DNA of 61,960 nt from Anaerovorax odorimutans. Lineage in GTDB: Bacteria; Bacillota; Clostridia; Peptostreptococcales; JAAYPU01. Shown here in pieces: positions 33,619 through 43,106 of this stretch (positions are counted from its first letter, which is position 1; every line of letters begins with the position of its first letter). Location of the stretch: assembly GCA_016841185.1 (NCBI GenBank), contig JAENZQ010000020.1:1-61960 (forward strand), given 5' to 3'. The translations under genes and the position numbers were made by a program. Below the pieces are notes generated by a model. That model was not told the DNA's origin, ran no database searches, and saw only the letters and a program-made list of their open reading frames with translations.

Positions 33619-34899
33619 TTGATTATACATGTTGTGAAACCGGGGGATAATATATATACTATTGCCCGGCAGTATGGAGTGCCTATGACAGATATAATCG
33701 AAGCCAATGAATTGCAGAACCCTGACCAATTAGTTGTGGGGCAGGCGCTGGTAGTTCCCGGCGGAATCCGCAGGCATACGGTCCAAAGAGGAGACACTCT
33801 TTATTTAATAGCGAGGCAATACGGGGTGAGTCTTAATGCTTTGTTGAGGGCGAATCCTCAAATAGAACAAGGCGGATTGATTTATCCCGGGCAGGTCATC
33901 AATATTCCTGCTCCTGTTTCTAAAATCGGGTCTATGGAAGTAAACGGATATGCTTTTCCCAGTATCAATATGGAAACATTAAGAAAAACACTTCCGTATC
34001 TGACATATTTAAGTATATTCAGCTATGAAGTACGCCCTGACGGAAGTTTAAGCAATGTTAATGCTCAGCCATTGATTCAGGCTGCAAGAAATGCAAATGT
34101 AGCCCCGCTTATGGTCATTACCAATATTGAAGAAGGCGGAAGCTTCAGCAGCGATCTTGCCCGTACTGTCCTTACCAACGAACAGATTCAGGAAACCCTT
34201 TTGGACAATATCGTTGAAATATTACAAACCGAGAACTATTACGGTCTGGATATTGATTTCGAGTATATATATCCTGAGGACAGAGAAGCCTATAACGACT
34301 TTCTAAGAAACGTAAGGCAAAGACTTGAACCTCTGGGATATACCGTTACCACGGCTCTCGCTCCCAAAATTTCAGCAACTCAACAGGGACTTCTCTATGA
34401 AGCACATGATTACCCTGTTCATGGTGAACTCGTGGATCATGTTATTTTAATGACCTATGAATGGGGGTACACATACGGGCCGCCTTTGGCCGTAGCGCCC
34501 ATTAATGAGGTTCGTAAAGTGCTTGATTATGCAGTAACTGCCATACCAAGCCAGAAAATACTTATGGGTATACCCAATTACGGATATGACTGGACACTGC
34601 CTTATGAACCGGGGACTGCAGCAGAGGCCATATCCAATACGGCGGCAGTCATCAGAGCCGGTCAGGTAGGGGCTGCCATACAGTATGATCAGACTGCCCA
34701 GTCTCCATATTATAACTATTACGATAACAATGGCAGGCGGCATATCGTATGGTTTGAGGATGCAAGAAGTATTGAGGCGAAGTTGAGGCTTGTAGACGAA
34801 TATGATTTGGGCGGCGTGAGTTACTGGACTATAGGAAGATACTTCCCGCAAAACTGGCAGGTTTTAAGTGCCATGTATGATGTTGAGAAAGTATTGTAG
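33619..34899 (+). CDS. LysM-GH18 spore peptidoglycan hydrolase
   Basis: The 426-residue protein has two LysM domains (VVKPGDNIYTIARQYGV and HTVQRGDTLYLIARQYGV) and a GH18 catalytic domain with the catalytic YYGLDIDFEYIYPEDR motif (acid Glu) and a YGYDWTLPYEPG loop. It is close in layout to YaaH/SleL-type cortical-fragment N-acetylglucosaminidases that act in spore germination. TTG 33619 is preferred: AGAAGGTG lies 8 bases upstream and relatives begin Met-Ile-Ile-His-Val-Val. No signal peptide, as in spore-coat-located relatives. Confidence 0.88.
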   Translation: MIIHVVKPGDNIYTIARQYGVPMTDIIEANELQNPDQLVVGQALVVPGGIRRHTVQRGDTLYLIARQYGVSLNALLRANPQIEQGGLIYPGQVINIPAPVSKIGSMEVNGYAFPSINMETLRKTLPYLTYLSIFSYEVRPDGSLSNVNAQPLIQAARNANVAPLMVITNIEEGGSFSSDLARTVLTNEQIQETLLDNIVEILQTENYYGLDIDFEYIYPEDREAYNDFLRNVRQRLEPLGYTVTTALAPKISATQQGLLYEAHDYPVHGELVDHVILMTYEWGYTYGPPLAVAPINEVRKVLDYAVTAIPSQKILMGIPNYGYDWTLPYEPGTAAEAISNTAAVIRAGQVGAAIQYDQTAQSPYYNYYDNNGRRHIVWFEDARSIEAKLRLVDEYDLGGVSYWTIGRYFPQNWQVLSAMYDVEKVL

Positions 34900-34912
34900 A
34901 TAAAAAGCAAAC

Positions 34913-34957
34913 AAAAGATACCTTATTGTGATTAACGCAACAAGGTATCTTTTTTGC
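34913..34957. terminator. Bidirectional terminator
   Basis: AAAAGATACCTT (34913-34924) pairs with AAGGTATCTTTT (34942-34953), with A and T runs on both sides, between convergent genes. Confidence 0.88.
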
Positions 34958-34992
34958 TATTAAGTACAAGCGTCATTAAGGTTCTGGGTGAA

Positions 34993-36999
34993 TTATCTAA
35001 AGTATTCTATTATAAACTGCGGTGCGGAATCGCTCTTATAAAAGCCGGTTTCCATTTGCCCGTTATTGAAGACCATGGTTACCATGTAACCTTTACCGGC
35101 ATGATAATAGCGGTTTTCATATGTATCAAGTATTTTTTGTACGCTACTTTCATCTGTTATGACCATTAAGTCAGGCGAGGATTCAGGCACGGTCAGTCTG
35201 TTCGGGCTGACAGTGTCTTTTTCAATGAAGTATTCATTTTCATCCTTTCTGTGAATCGAAATGTATTTGATATCCTCTGAATAGACGGATATGCTATCTA
35301 TATAACCTTTGAATTCAAGCCAGTTCAAAGTGTTTTTATAGGATTTTTTAAGTGAGGGTGCATGATAATATTTCTCCTGTAGTTCACTATTCTCTTTCCA
35401 GAAGAAATCGATTCTGGCCATAGGTGCTTTTTTGGATGTCATTTCTTCAAAACGCTCATTTAAAAGATCTTCTCTCAGGGCCTGACATAATTCCTTTATT
35501 TCCATAGGGTCAATAATCTGCACGGTCCTATCCCTCAGCAGGTAGGAATCCAGAGAAATGTTTTTTAAATCTTTTTCGTCAACATCAAAGATAGGGTTGG
35601 TGGCCCGTATGTATTCATCGGATTCATATACTTTTTTGACGTATGGATTATGCTCGAAAAATTCATAAGGCAAAGCATATTGCCGGGTAAAAATCTTTCC
35701 GTTTTCCATGAAATAATTTAATGTGATATGGTAGATTTCACTTTCATGGTCTTTTTCAAGCCATTTTTTATTATCTATTATGGATTGATGAAATTCAAAA
35801 GAAGATTCAATGTTATTGGCGCTTGAAAGCATATGAAGGTCTTTCCATTCTTTTTTGTCCGAGGGAAGGCCGCCATAATAGATGCTTTCTATTTTATCAA
35901 ATGCCGGAAGTCTTCTTTCATATCCCAATATGTCTGTTTGGATCAACACTGCAAAAAGTGCTGCCATGAGCAGAAAAATGAAGTAACCTTTTAAATGCCT
36001 GAAAACCCATATGGTTTTTTCTACAATCATCTCTGCAATGATATATGCAACCAAAGATCCTATAATAAAACCTGCATACATGCCAAATATTCTATTTTCG
36101 CCTAATGCCATGAGATACATGCCTAATATGGTCATTCCACAAAATGCAACACTGTATTTAAACAATGGTTTAAGAAAGTTAAAAGCAATAGAATCTGTTG
36201 ATCGTTCCAGTTTACGGTGCATATAGAGGATGTAAGAAATAATAAGAAGAAAGATGGTTAAAACAATGTACCATGTGATATTACCTGATGAAAAGTCATT
36301 GCCATCCAGTTTTGAGGTAATGGGTGATAAATTTACCACAAATTCATTGATCCTCCAATTTGAGCTGAAACCGAAAATAAATTCATCCAAATAAAGCAGC
36401 ACCAGCATACCGATACCGGGAAGCAAGAACAAAAAACCAAAACCGAATATGGTATGCAACAGGGAAGTTCCGGTGATAATACCTGCAAAAACAGCAATAG
36501 AAAAACCTGACAAGGTTATCAACAGATTTTGACCTGTCCATTTCATTATAGCTGCTGTGGTGAATATATCTGCCGGCACGGTTGCATGGTCGTACACGGG
36601 TTTTTTAATAAGAAGTAATATACCGCTGGTTATGATAATCGGCAATATAGTTAAAAGAGTGCCGCAGATACAATGAGTGACATATAATTCTTTTCTTGTG
36701 AAAGGAAATGCATGCATAACCGCTGTGGAGTTGGTCTGCTGCAGATATCTGAAAATCAGTACGGCAACAGCCAGTGGAGCAGTTGTTATAAATAAAAAAG
36801 AAAAAAATGTATCGTTGGTAAGGAGCCGGTTCACCAGATAATAACCATTTTTCGTTAATGTATTGTAGGCCATTAAGATAGGTGAAATGTTTGTAAGAAA
36901 CAAAATCAGAGTATATAAAACAGGCACTGCCCACAGGCGTTTCAAGTCTTCTATAAATATGTTTTTATTAAAATTAAAATAAGATGTCTTTGATTTCAT
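34993..36999 (-). CDS. Large ABC transporter permease
   Basis: The 668-residue protein has about ten membrane helices in two groups (about 20-300 and 315-370) and a long C-terminal extracytoplasmic domain (about 390-668) rich in Tyr and Glu, with no catalytic motif. It matches the YtrC/DUF6449-like permeases that go with YtrA/GntR and a YtrB-type ATPase. ATG 36999 has GGGGGTG upstream. It overlaps the ATPase gene by 26 bases. Likely role: export of, or resistance to, an envelope-active compound. Confidence 0.8.
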   Translation of the reverse strand: MKSKTSYFNFNKNIFIEDLKRLWAVPVLYTLILFLTNISPILMAYNTLTKNGYYLVNRLLTNDTFFSFLFITTAPLAVAVLIFRYLQQTNSTAVMHAFPFTRKELYVTHCICGTLLTILPIIITSGILLLIKKPVYDHATVPADIFTTAAIMKWTGQNLLITLSGFSIAVFAGIITGTSLLHTIFGFGFLFLLPGIGMLVLLYLDEFIFGFSSNWRINEFVVNLSPITSKLDGNDFSSGNITWYIVLTIFLLIISYILYMHRKLERSTDSIAFNFLKPLFKYSVAFCGMTILGMYLMALGENRIFGMYAGFIIGSLVAYIIAEMIVEKTIWVFRHLKGYFIFLLMAALFAVLIQTDILGYERRLPAFDKIESIYYGGLPSDKKEWKDLHMLSSANNIESSFEFHQSIIDNKKWLEKDHESEIYHITLNYFMENGKIFTRQYALPYEFFEHNPYVKKVYESDEYIRATNPIFDVDEKDLKNISLDSYLLRDRTVQIIDPMEIKELCQALREDLLNERFEEMTSKKAPMARIDFFWKENSELQEKYYHAPSLKKSYKNTLNWLEFKGYIDSISVYSEDIKYISIHRKDENEYFIEKDTVSPNRLTVPESSPDLMVITDESSVQKILDTYENRYYHAGKGYMVTMVFNNGQMETGFYKSDSAPQFIIEYFR

Positions 37000-37873
37000 G
37001 GCCGTCACCCCCAAGTTCATAAATAAAGATTTCTTCTAAAGTAAGAGGCAGTACGTCTAATATTAAAGGATTTTCTTTTTGAAGCATTTCAATAATATTA
37101 TTTCTGTTTCCTTTGACGATAAATAAATCGATGCTTCCTCTTCTTTCATGGTGAAGCACATTTAACTTTTCCTGCAGCTCTTTTGGTACTCCAAGATTGT
37201 AGGCAACCTGGATTTTGGAAATGTCTGATTTTAAGTCATCTAATTCTCTTTCAATAACCATTCGACCGTTATTAAGGATACCGATGGAATCACATATGCC
37301 TTCAAGCTCTTTAAGATTATGTGAAGAAACAAGTACGCTCATTTCTCTTTCGGAGACATCTTCAATGATTATTTTCCATACGCGTTTTCTTACCAAAGGA
37401 TCAAGCCCGTCGATAGGTTCGTCAAGAACCAGTATTTCCGGCATACAGGACATGGTCAGTATAAAAGCAGCCTGCTTTTGCATGCCCTTAGAGAATTTGC
37501 TGATTCTTTTACTCTCATCCAGCTTAAAAAGTTTCAGCATAAATTTGTATCTCTCCTGATTCCAATTGGGGTATATTTTTTTATAAAACGCCGACATATT
37601 TTTTAAATTATACATAGAGAAGAAAAATAAGTCGTCAGCTATGTAACCGATGCTTGATTTTAAAGAAACATCCTCAAAAATGGGACTGCCTTTTATCAAT
37701 ATGTTGCCGCTGTCCTGCTTATAAGCACCGACAATGTGCTTGATCAATGTGGTTTTTCCGGCGCCATTGGCACCTACGAGACCATAGATGGAACCTTTTT
37801 GGACTTTCAGATTTAAATCTGAAAGAACGGGATATCCGTTAAAGGATTTATGTAAGTTTTTTACTTCAATCAT
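36974..37873 (-). CDS. ABC transporter ATPase (YtrB-like)
   Basis: The 299-residue ATPase has Walker A GANGAGKTT, signature FSKGMQKQ (LSGGQ replaced), Walker B ILVLDEPIDGLDP and switch VLVSSHNLKE. The C-terminal extension (230-299) is typical of the CcmA/YtrB type. Overlaps with the regulator (8 bases) and permease (26 bases) show one operon. Confidence 0.88.
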   Translation of the reverse strand: MIEVKNLHKSFNGYPVLSDLNLKVQKGSIYGLVGANGAGKTTLIKHIVGAYKQDSGNILIKGSPIFEDVSLKSSIGYIADDLFFFSMYNLKNMSAFYKKIYPNWNQERYKFMLKLFKLDESKRISKFSKGMQKQAAFILTMSCMPEILVLDEPIDGLDPLVRKRVWKIIIEDVSEREMSVLVSSHNLKELEGICDSIGILNNGRMVIERELDDLKSDISKIQVAYNLGVPKELQEKLNVLHHERRGSIDLFIVKGNRNNIIEMLQKENPLILDVLPLTLEEIFIYELGGDGHEIKDILF

Positions 37874-38255
37874 TGTGTTTTCCCCCTTTCCATGCTGAGA
37901 AAATGTTTTTGATATGCCCTTCCATCTCTTCCGGTTTTATGCCCATATATAGCAATTCGCATATGTTATTATGGATCTGTTTTTTTAGATATTCAACTTT
38001 ATTAAGATCCATGATCTGATCAGGACGGGAGATGAAACTGCCCAGTCCTTGTACGGAATAAATGTATCCCTGATATTCCAATTCACGATAGGCTTTTTGT
38101 ATGGTGTTGGGATTTATGGTCAGCTGTTTTGCCAAGTCCCGGACAGAAGGAATTTTCTCATCAGGCTTTAAAATACCACTGATAATAAGCTCTTTAAATT
38201 TATCTACTATTTGTTCATAAATAGGTTTTCCGGTTTTCAGATTTAGCTGAAACAT
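37866..38255 (-). CDS. GntR-family transcriptional regulator (YtrA subfamily)
   Basis: A 129-residue short GntR protein: winged helix (PIYEQIVDKFKELIISG, EKIPSVRDLAKQLTINPNTIQKAYRELEYQGYIYSVQGLGSFIS) followed by a roughly 55-residue helical dimerisation tail, the YtrA arrangement. ATG 38255 has AAGGAGGTG. It probably represses its own operon through the perfect palindrome at 38295-38315. Confidence 0.9.
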   Translation of the reverse strand: MFQLNLKTGKPIYEQIVDKFKELIISGILKPDEKIPSVRDLAKQLTINPNTIQKAYRELEYQGYIYSVQGLGSFISRPDQIMDLNKVEYLKKQIHNNICELLYMGIKPEEMEGHIKNIFSAWKGGKHND

Positions 38256-38294
38256 GGTGCACCTCCTTCCACGATCATTGCACACTATACGCAA

Positions 38295-38315
38295 TGTACT
38301 ATAACTATTAGTACA
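38295..38315. promoter_or_regulatory. GntR/YtrA operator
   Basis: TGTACTA-TAACTAT-TAGTACA: 7-bp perfect arms and a 7-base spacer, overlapping the expected start site of the operon's transcript. Confidence 0.82.
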
Positions 38316-38320
38316 GTTAT

Positions 38321-38349
38321 AACATACAATAATTAAATACAGGTGTCAA
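38321..38349 (-). promoter_or_regulatory. Promoter of the GntR/ABC operon
   Basis: Minus-strand TTGACA (38344-38349), 17 bases, TATGTT (38321-38326); transcription would begin at about 38314, inside the operator. Confidence 0.75.
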
Positions 38350-38369
38350 TAGAGAGAATAAAGAAAAAG

Positions 38370-38495
38370 AAAAGAGGTCAGAAGGATAGAAGATTAGAGG
38401 GGCAGAGCTTTTTCAAGGTGAAAAATGATGAGATGAAAATCCTCTAACCCCTATTTCCCATAATCCATATTCTATACTCCATACTCCATAAACAT
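38370..38495. repeat. Compound simple repeat upstream of the MATE gene
   Basis: GAGGTCAGAAGGATAGAAG then GGGGCAGAGC, followed by the inverse of the GGTTAGAG/TATGGAG repeat (CCTCTAACCCC ... ATACTCCATACTCCATAA). Matches the types at 10803 and 12076. Confidence 0.7.
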
Positions 38496-38624
38496 ATATA
38501 TTTATAATAGTTAGAGGAGAGAATAAACTTGAATTAAAACCTTAAAAATAAAAAAATATTTGACAATAAAATGTTTTCAATTTAAAATAATTAAAATTAC
38601 TTTTATTAATGATGAGGTTTATCA

Positions 38625-39992
38625 ATGAAAGACTTAACACAAGGAAACGAAGCTAAAATAATTTTTGTATTTGCATTGCCCATGCTGATTGGCAATGTGC
38701 TTCAACAACTTTATAATACGGTGGATGGAATTATAGTAGGACGGTTTTTAGGGGAAACTGCGCTGGCAGCAGTTGGTGTAAGTTTTCCCATCATATTTCT
38801 GATTGTTGCGCTTCTGATGGGGATCGGCATGGGTTCCAGTATCCTTATATCACAATTTTATGGGGCAAAAGATTATAATAATGTGATAAAGACAATGGAT
38901 ACAGGTTTGGTGGCCAATTACATCGTTGTCATATTTCTGACCATTGTAGGGCTGTTGATCACAAGACCGCTATTAGTCTGGCTGAAGACACCTCCGGAAA
39001 TTATTGCTGAAGCAGCGGCCTATTTAAAAGTCATATTTCTGGGTATGATTGGAATAGTGGGGTACAATTATATCAGTGCTATTCTCAGAGGGTTGGGCGA
39101 TTCAAAAACACCCTTGTATTTTCTGATTATTGCAACGATCTTGAATATTATACTTGACGTAGTGTTTATCATGATCTTTCATTTAGGTGTAGCGGGAGCA
39201 GCTTGGGCAACTATTATTTCTCAATTGTTTTCTTTTATTTTTGGAGTTATTTATCTGAACCGGACACATTCACTGGTTAAAATTACATTTAAGAAGTTGC
39301 AGTTTGACAGAAAGATATTGATGGAGACTTTGAGAATAGGTCTTCCTACAGGCGTGCAGCAAATGCTGGTATCCGTAAGCTTTGTAGTTCTTCAGGGTAT
39401 CATCAACTCATTTGGTACAGTGGTCATTGCGGCATATACAGCAGGGTCCCGCATTCAGGCCTTTGGGATCATGCCGGCAATGAACATCAGTATGGCGGTT
39501 TCGGCCTTTGTTGCCCAAAATTTAGGCGCCCGAAAAGAGGAACGCGTGAAGAACGGCTTTAAGGCAGGCCTTAAGATATCGGGATTGATTTCGGTGATTA
39601 CCATAGCAGCTATTCTGCTTTTTGGTAAATATATGGTCATGCTTTTTAATACAAATCCTGAGGTTCTTGAAAAGGGATATATATATCTTATGATTGTAAG
39701 CCCCTTCTTTATCATTGCTTCTGTTATGTTTATTACTACAGGCGTTTTAAGAGGTGCAGGCGATACCTTGAGCGCTTTGATCATATCCGTATCAGCCTTA
39801 TGGGGAGTTCGTCTTCCTGTTGCGAAAATACTTTCGGGGATCATCGGATATACGGGTATTTTCTGGTCAGTGGGAGCTGATTGGACGGTGGCAGCTTTGG
39901 CAGCGGTCATATACTATTTCACAGGACGATGGAAAAATAAAGTGAATGTATCGAAGTTTGAAAAAGGGGGTGAAGGAAAAAATGACGGATGA
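38625..39992 (+). CDS. MATE-family efflux transporter
   Basis: A 455-residue, 12-helix protein: N-terminal ALPMLIGNVLQQLYNTVDGIIVGRFLG, ILRGLGDSKTPLY, and a second half (VGVQQMLVS...VVIAAYTAGSRI) showing the internal repeat typical of MATE carriers. Exports drugs or metabolites with Na+ or H+. A MarR gene overlaps its end, so it is likely drug-induced. Weak GATGAGG ribosome site. Confidence 0.9.
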   Translation: MKDLTQGNEAKIIFVFALPMLIGNVLQQLYNTVDGIIVGRFLGETALAAVGVSFPIIFLIVALLMGIGMGSSILISQFYGAKDYNNVIKTMDTGLVANYIVVIFLTIVGLLITRPLLVWLKTPPEIIAEAAAYLKVIFLGMIGIVGYNYISAILRGLGDSKTPLYFLIIATILNIILDVVFIMIFHLGVAGAAWATIISQLFSFIFGVIYLNRTHSLVKITFKKLQFDRKILMETLRIGLPTGVQQMLVSVSFVVLQGIINSFGTVVIAAYTAGSRIQAFGIMPAMNISMAVSAFVAQNLGARKEERVKNGFKAGLKISGLISVITIAAILLFGKYMVMLFNTNPEVLEKGYIYLMIVSPFFIIASVMFITTGVLRGAGDTLSALIISVSALWGVRLPVAKILSGIIGYTGIFWSVGADWTVAALAAVIYYFTGRWKNKVNVSKFEKGGEGKNDG

Positions 39993-40428
39993 CCGAAAGA
40001 CTGCAGAAGAATTGCACCAAATGATGATTAGGCTTAAAAAGGTAATTAAGGCTAATTTAAAGGAAAATGAAGATTTAAAGGCGACAGAGGAGCAGTTCAG
40101 GACTCTGATTGCATTGAAAGAAGAAAGCGAGATTTACCTCAAAGATTTAAGTACAAAAACCGGTGTGTCTACATCCAGCTTGTGTATCATGCTAAACAAA
40201 CTTTGTGACGAAGGTATCGTAAATAGGAAAACTGATGCCAACGATAGAAGGAATACGATGTATTTTCTTACAGATGAAGGAAAAGAAGTTTTTGAAAGGG
40301 AAAAAGAGAGCAGGATATTAGCCATGGTTGAGCTGTTGAACCATCTCAGCAGTGCAGAAAAGGAAGCTTTTTATCATCATATGCAAAATGTCAATAAGAT
40401 ATTAAACAAGCTAATGATATCAGTATAA
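39982..40428 (+). CDS. MarR-family transcriptional regulator
   Basis: A 148-residue winged-helix protein with TGVSTSSLCIMLNKLCDEGIVNRKTDANDRRNTMYFLTDEG, the MarR recognition helix and wing. ATG 39982 has GGGGGTGAAGG, inside the MATE end (11-base overlap). Presumably a ligand-responsive repressor of the MATE operon. Confidence 0.85.
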   Translation: MTDDRKTAEELHQMMIRLKKVIKANLKENEDLKATEEQFRTLIALKEESEIYLKDLSTKTGVSTSSLCIMLNKLCDEGIVNRKTDANDRRNTMYFLTDEGKEVFEREKESRILAMVELLNHLSSAEKEAFYHHMQNVNKILNKLMISV

Positions 40429-40441
40429 GGAGGATATAATT

Positions 40442-41575
40442 ATGGAAATGAATTTTGAGCTTGGCCCTATAAGACCTCCCAGTGAGTCCGACAGCTTGTT
40501 ATTAAGAGTGACAAGAAATTGCCCCTGGAACAGATGCAAATTCTGTACCCTTTATAAAGGAACAAAGTTTTCGGCAAGGGCCGTTGAAGAGATAAAGAAT
40601 GATATTGATATGATGGACCGTTACAAGAAAATGATTCTATCCTTAGGAGAAAAACCTGAAGTTGAAAAATTTAAAAAGCAGGTTGAGCCTTTAAGTGAAT
40701 CAGAACGGCATTGCTATTATATGGTTTATAATTTTATTCGCAACGGGCAGCAGTCAGCCTTCCTGCAGGATGCAAATTCTGTTGTTATGAAATCTGAAAG
40801 TATGGCAGAGGTTGTCGGTTATCTTAAGGAAAAATTTCCTGAAATACAGAGAGTGACGACGTATGCAAGAGCAGATACCCTTTCCAGATTGTCATTAGAA
40901 AATTTGATATTGCTGAGAAAGTCCGGAATCAACAGAATCCATTCCGGTTATGAATCAGGTTCGGATAATGTTCTTGGTTTGATTCACAAAGGCATTACCA
41001 AGCACCAGCAAATAGATGCCGGTAGAAAAGTCAAAGGAGCGGGAATAGAGCTATCTGTTTATTTTATGCCGGGCTTAGGCGGCAAAGAATTATCAGAAGA
41101 AAATGCATCGGAAACTTCTGATGTAATGAATCAGATTAATCCGGATTTTATCCGGATAAGAACATTTGTAGTGAAAAAGGAATCTGAAATATGGTATAAT
41201 ATTGTAAATAATCAATATTCAGAGTGTTCTGACCTGGAAAAATTACAGGAAATCAAATTATTGATTACAGGGCTTAATGGAATCGACAGCGTTATTAAAA
41301 GCGATCATATCGTTAATCTTCTTGAAAGCATAAAGGGAAAATTACCAGAAGATAAAGAAAAAATGCTGAAAATCATAAGCGAGTTCGAAGCGCTTTTACC
41401 TGATGAAAAGAAACTTTTTCAGTTAATCAGGCGTATGGGCAAGATCAGGACCGTGAAGGAGTTTGTCGGATTATCGGAACCTGAAAAGGGACGTTTTGAA
41501 CAAATATTGAAACAGATTCAGACAGAAGAGGAATTTGAAGATATACTTGGTGAATTACTGAACCGGTATATCTGA
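40442..41575 (+). CDS. Radical SAM protein
   Basis: A 377-residue protein with CPWNRCKFC (CxxxxCxxC form, close to the standard CxxxCxxC) near residue 27 and TTYARADTLSRLS and SGYESGSDNVLG, as in B12-independent HemN/YgiQ-like proteins. A helical insert (AVEEIKNDIDMMDRYKK...) separates the two halves. It follows MarR by 13 bases and may be in the same transcript. Reaction unknown. Confidence 0.75.
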   Translation: MEMNFELGPIRPPSESDSLLLRVTRNCPWNRCKFCTLYKGTKFSARAVEEIKNDIDMMDRYKKMILSLGEKPEVEKFKKQVEPLSESERHCYYMVYNFIRNGQQSAFLQDANSVVMKSESMAEVVGYLKEKFPEIQRVTTYARADTLSRLSLENLILLRKSGINRIHSGYESGSDNVLGLIHKGITKHQQIDAGRKVKGAGIELSVYFMPGLGGKELSEENASETSDVMNQINPDFIRIRTFVVKKESEIWYNIVNNQYSECSDLEKLQEIKLLITGLNGIDSVIKSDHIVNLLESIKGKLPEDKEKMLKIISEFEALLPDEKKLFQLIRRMGKIRTVKEFVGLSEPEKGRFEQILKQIQTEEEFEDILGELLNRYI

Positions 41576-41605
41576 GATAATATAATTTCAAAAGGAGAGG
41601 ATAAA

Positions 41606-42307
41606 ATGGCGACCGTACATATAGGAGCGAGTAAAGGAGATATAGCGGAAACAGTTTTACTTCCGGGAGACCCTCTGCGTGCAAAGTTCATTTCAGAAAA
41701 GTTCTTGGAAAATCCGGTATGTTATAATCAGGTCAGAGGTATGTTAGGATATACCGGAACCTATAAAGGAAAAAAAGTATCTGTACAGGGCTCGGGGATG
41801 GGAATGCCGTCCATTGGTATTTATTCACATGAACTGATCCGGGAATTTGGTGTCAAAAACCTCGTAAGAATCGGGTCCTGCGGTTCTATACAAAAAGATG
41901 TAAAAATTCGTGATGTTATTCTGGCTGTAAGCGCTTCTACAAATTCACAATATGTTCATACTTTCGAGCTGCCTGGTGATTTTGCCCCTACTGCCAGTTT
42001 TGAACTGCTGATGAAAGCAAAAGAAATCGCAGACAGAAAGGGAATACCGGTAAAGGCCGGAAACATATTGTCCAGCGATGTTTTTTATGATGACAATCCG
42101 GATTCATGGAAAAAATGGGCGAAGATGGGCGTGCTTGCCGTAGAAATGGAAGCAGCAGCACTTTACATGAATGCAGCAAGGCTTGGAGCAAACGCCTTGA
42201 CATTGCTGACCGTAAGCGACAGTCTTGTAACCCATGAATTAACCAGTTCTGAAGAACGTGAAAAAACATTTACGGATATGATGGAAATTGCACTTGAATT
42301 AGCTTAA
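41606..42307 (+). CDS. deoD: Purine nucleoside phosphorylase (DeoD)
   Basis: The 233-residue enzyme has [14 protein letters not shown] at the start, [34 protein letters not shown] and the SDSLVTHE catalytic Asp loop, all diagnostic of hexameric DeoD. It phosphorolyses purine nucleosides for salvage. AAAGGAGAGG precedes ATG. It lies 15 bases before uridine kinase, so nucleoside salvage genes are co-transcribed. Confidence 0.94.
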   Translation: MATVHIGASKGDIAETVLLPGDPLRAKFISEKFLENPVCYNQVRGMLGYTGTYKGKKVSVQGSGMGMPSIGIYSHELIREFGVKNLVRIGSCGSIQKDVKIRDVILAVSASTNSQYVHTFELPGDFAPTASFELLMKAKEIADRKGIPVKAGNILSSDVFYDDNPDSWKKWAKMGVLAVEMEAAALYMNAARLGANALTLLTVSDSLVTHELTSSEEREKTFTDMMEIALELA

Positions 42308-42322
42308 TTATGAGGTGCTGTT

Positions 42323-42940
42323 ATGGACAAACATATCATAATCGGAGTTGCCGGCGGGACAGGATCAGGGAAAACAACTCTTATAAATCATATTAAGGAT
42401 ATATTCGGTAATGAAATCATTACACTATGTCACGATTATTATTATAAGTCTAATGATCATCTGCCTTTTTCCGAAAGAGTCAAGTTGAATTATGATCATC
42501 CCAATTCCTTTGAGACTGATTTAATGATCAAGCATCTGAGGAATTTGAAAAACGGTGAACCGATTCAAAGACCCGTTTACAATTTTGTTGAGCATACAAG
42601 AATGAAAGAGACCATTACCGTGGAACCTGCAAAGGTTATCATTGTTGAAGGAATCCTGATATTTGAAAACAAGGAACTTCTGGATATGTTTGATATTAAA
42701 GTTTTTGTAGATACAGATGCAGATGTAAGGCTTATCAGGAGGATTTTGAGAGATGTACAAGAAAGAGGCAGGAGCATGGATTCTGTTATAAATCAGTATT
42801 TAACAACTGTTAAGCTGATGCATGAACAGTTTGTTGAGCCAAGCAAAAAAAATGCCGATATCATTGTTCCTGAAGGAGGCTTTAATACGGTTGCGCTTTC
42901 AATGCTGGAGGATAGAATAAGTACATTGCTAAAAAAGTAA
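42323..42940 (+). CDS. udk: Uridine kinase
   Basis: A 205-residue kinase with P-loop GVAGGTGSGKTT, LCHDYYYK, NYDHPNSFETDL, RPVYNFVEHTR, VIIVEGILIF and RRILRDVQERGR. It phosphorylates uridine and cytidine with ATP or GTP. Operonic with deoD. Confidence 0.94.
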   Translation: MDKHIIIGVAGGTGSGKTTLINHIKDIFGNEIITLCHDYYYKSNDHLPFSERVKLNYDHPNSFETDLMIKHLRNLKNGEPIQRPVYNFVEHTRMKETITVEPAKVIIVEGILIFENKELLDMFDIKVFVDTDADVRLIRRILRDVQERGRSMDSVINQYLTTVKLMHEQFVEPSKKNADIIVPEGGFNTVALSMLEDRISTLLKK

Positions 42941-42993
42941 GGCAAATGTTTTGCTTTCTTTATAAAGATAAACTGATAACTAAAAGTTAAGGG

Positions 42994-43102
42994 GGAGATT
43001 TTTGCACAGATTTAATAAAGATGCAAAATCTCCACCATCACTAATTACTAACCACTAACAACTAACCACCTAACACCTAACCACTAACACTAACCACTAA
43101 CC
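42994..43102. repeat. Hairpin and ACTAACC-type repeat after udk
   Basis: GGAGATTTTTGCA (42994-43006) pairs with TGCAAAATCTCC (43022-43033). It is followed by about 60 bases of CTAACCACTAAC-type heptad/hexad repeat. Same family as 18485-18515 (inverse GGTTAGAG). Confidence 0.65.
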
Positions 43103-43106
43103 CTTG

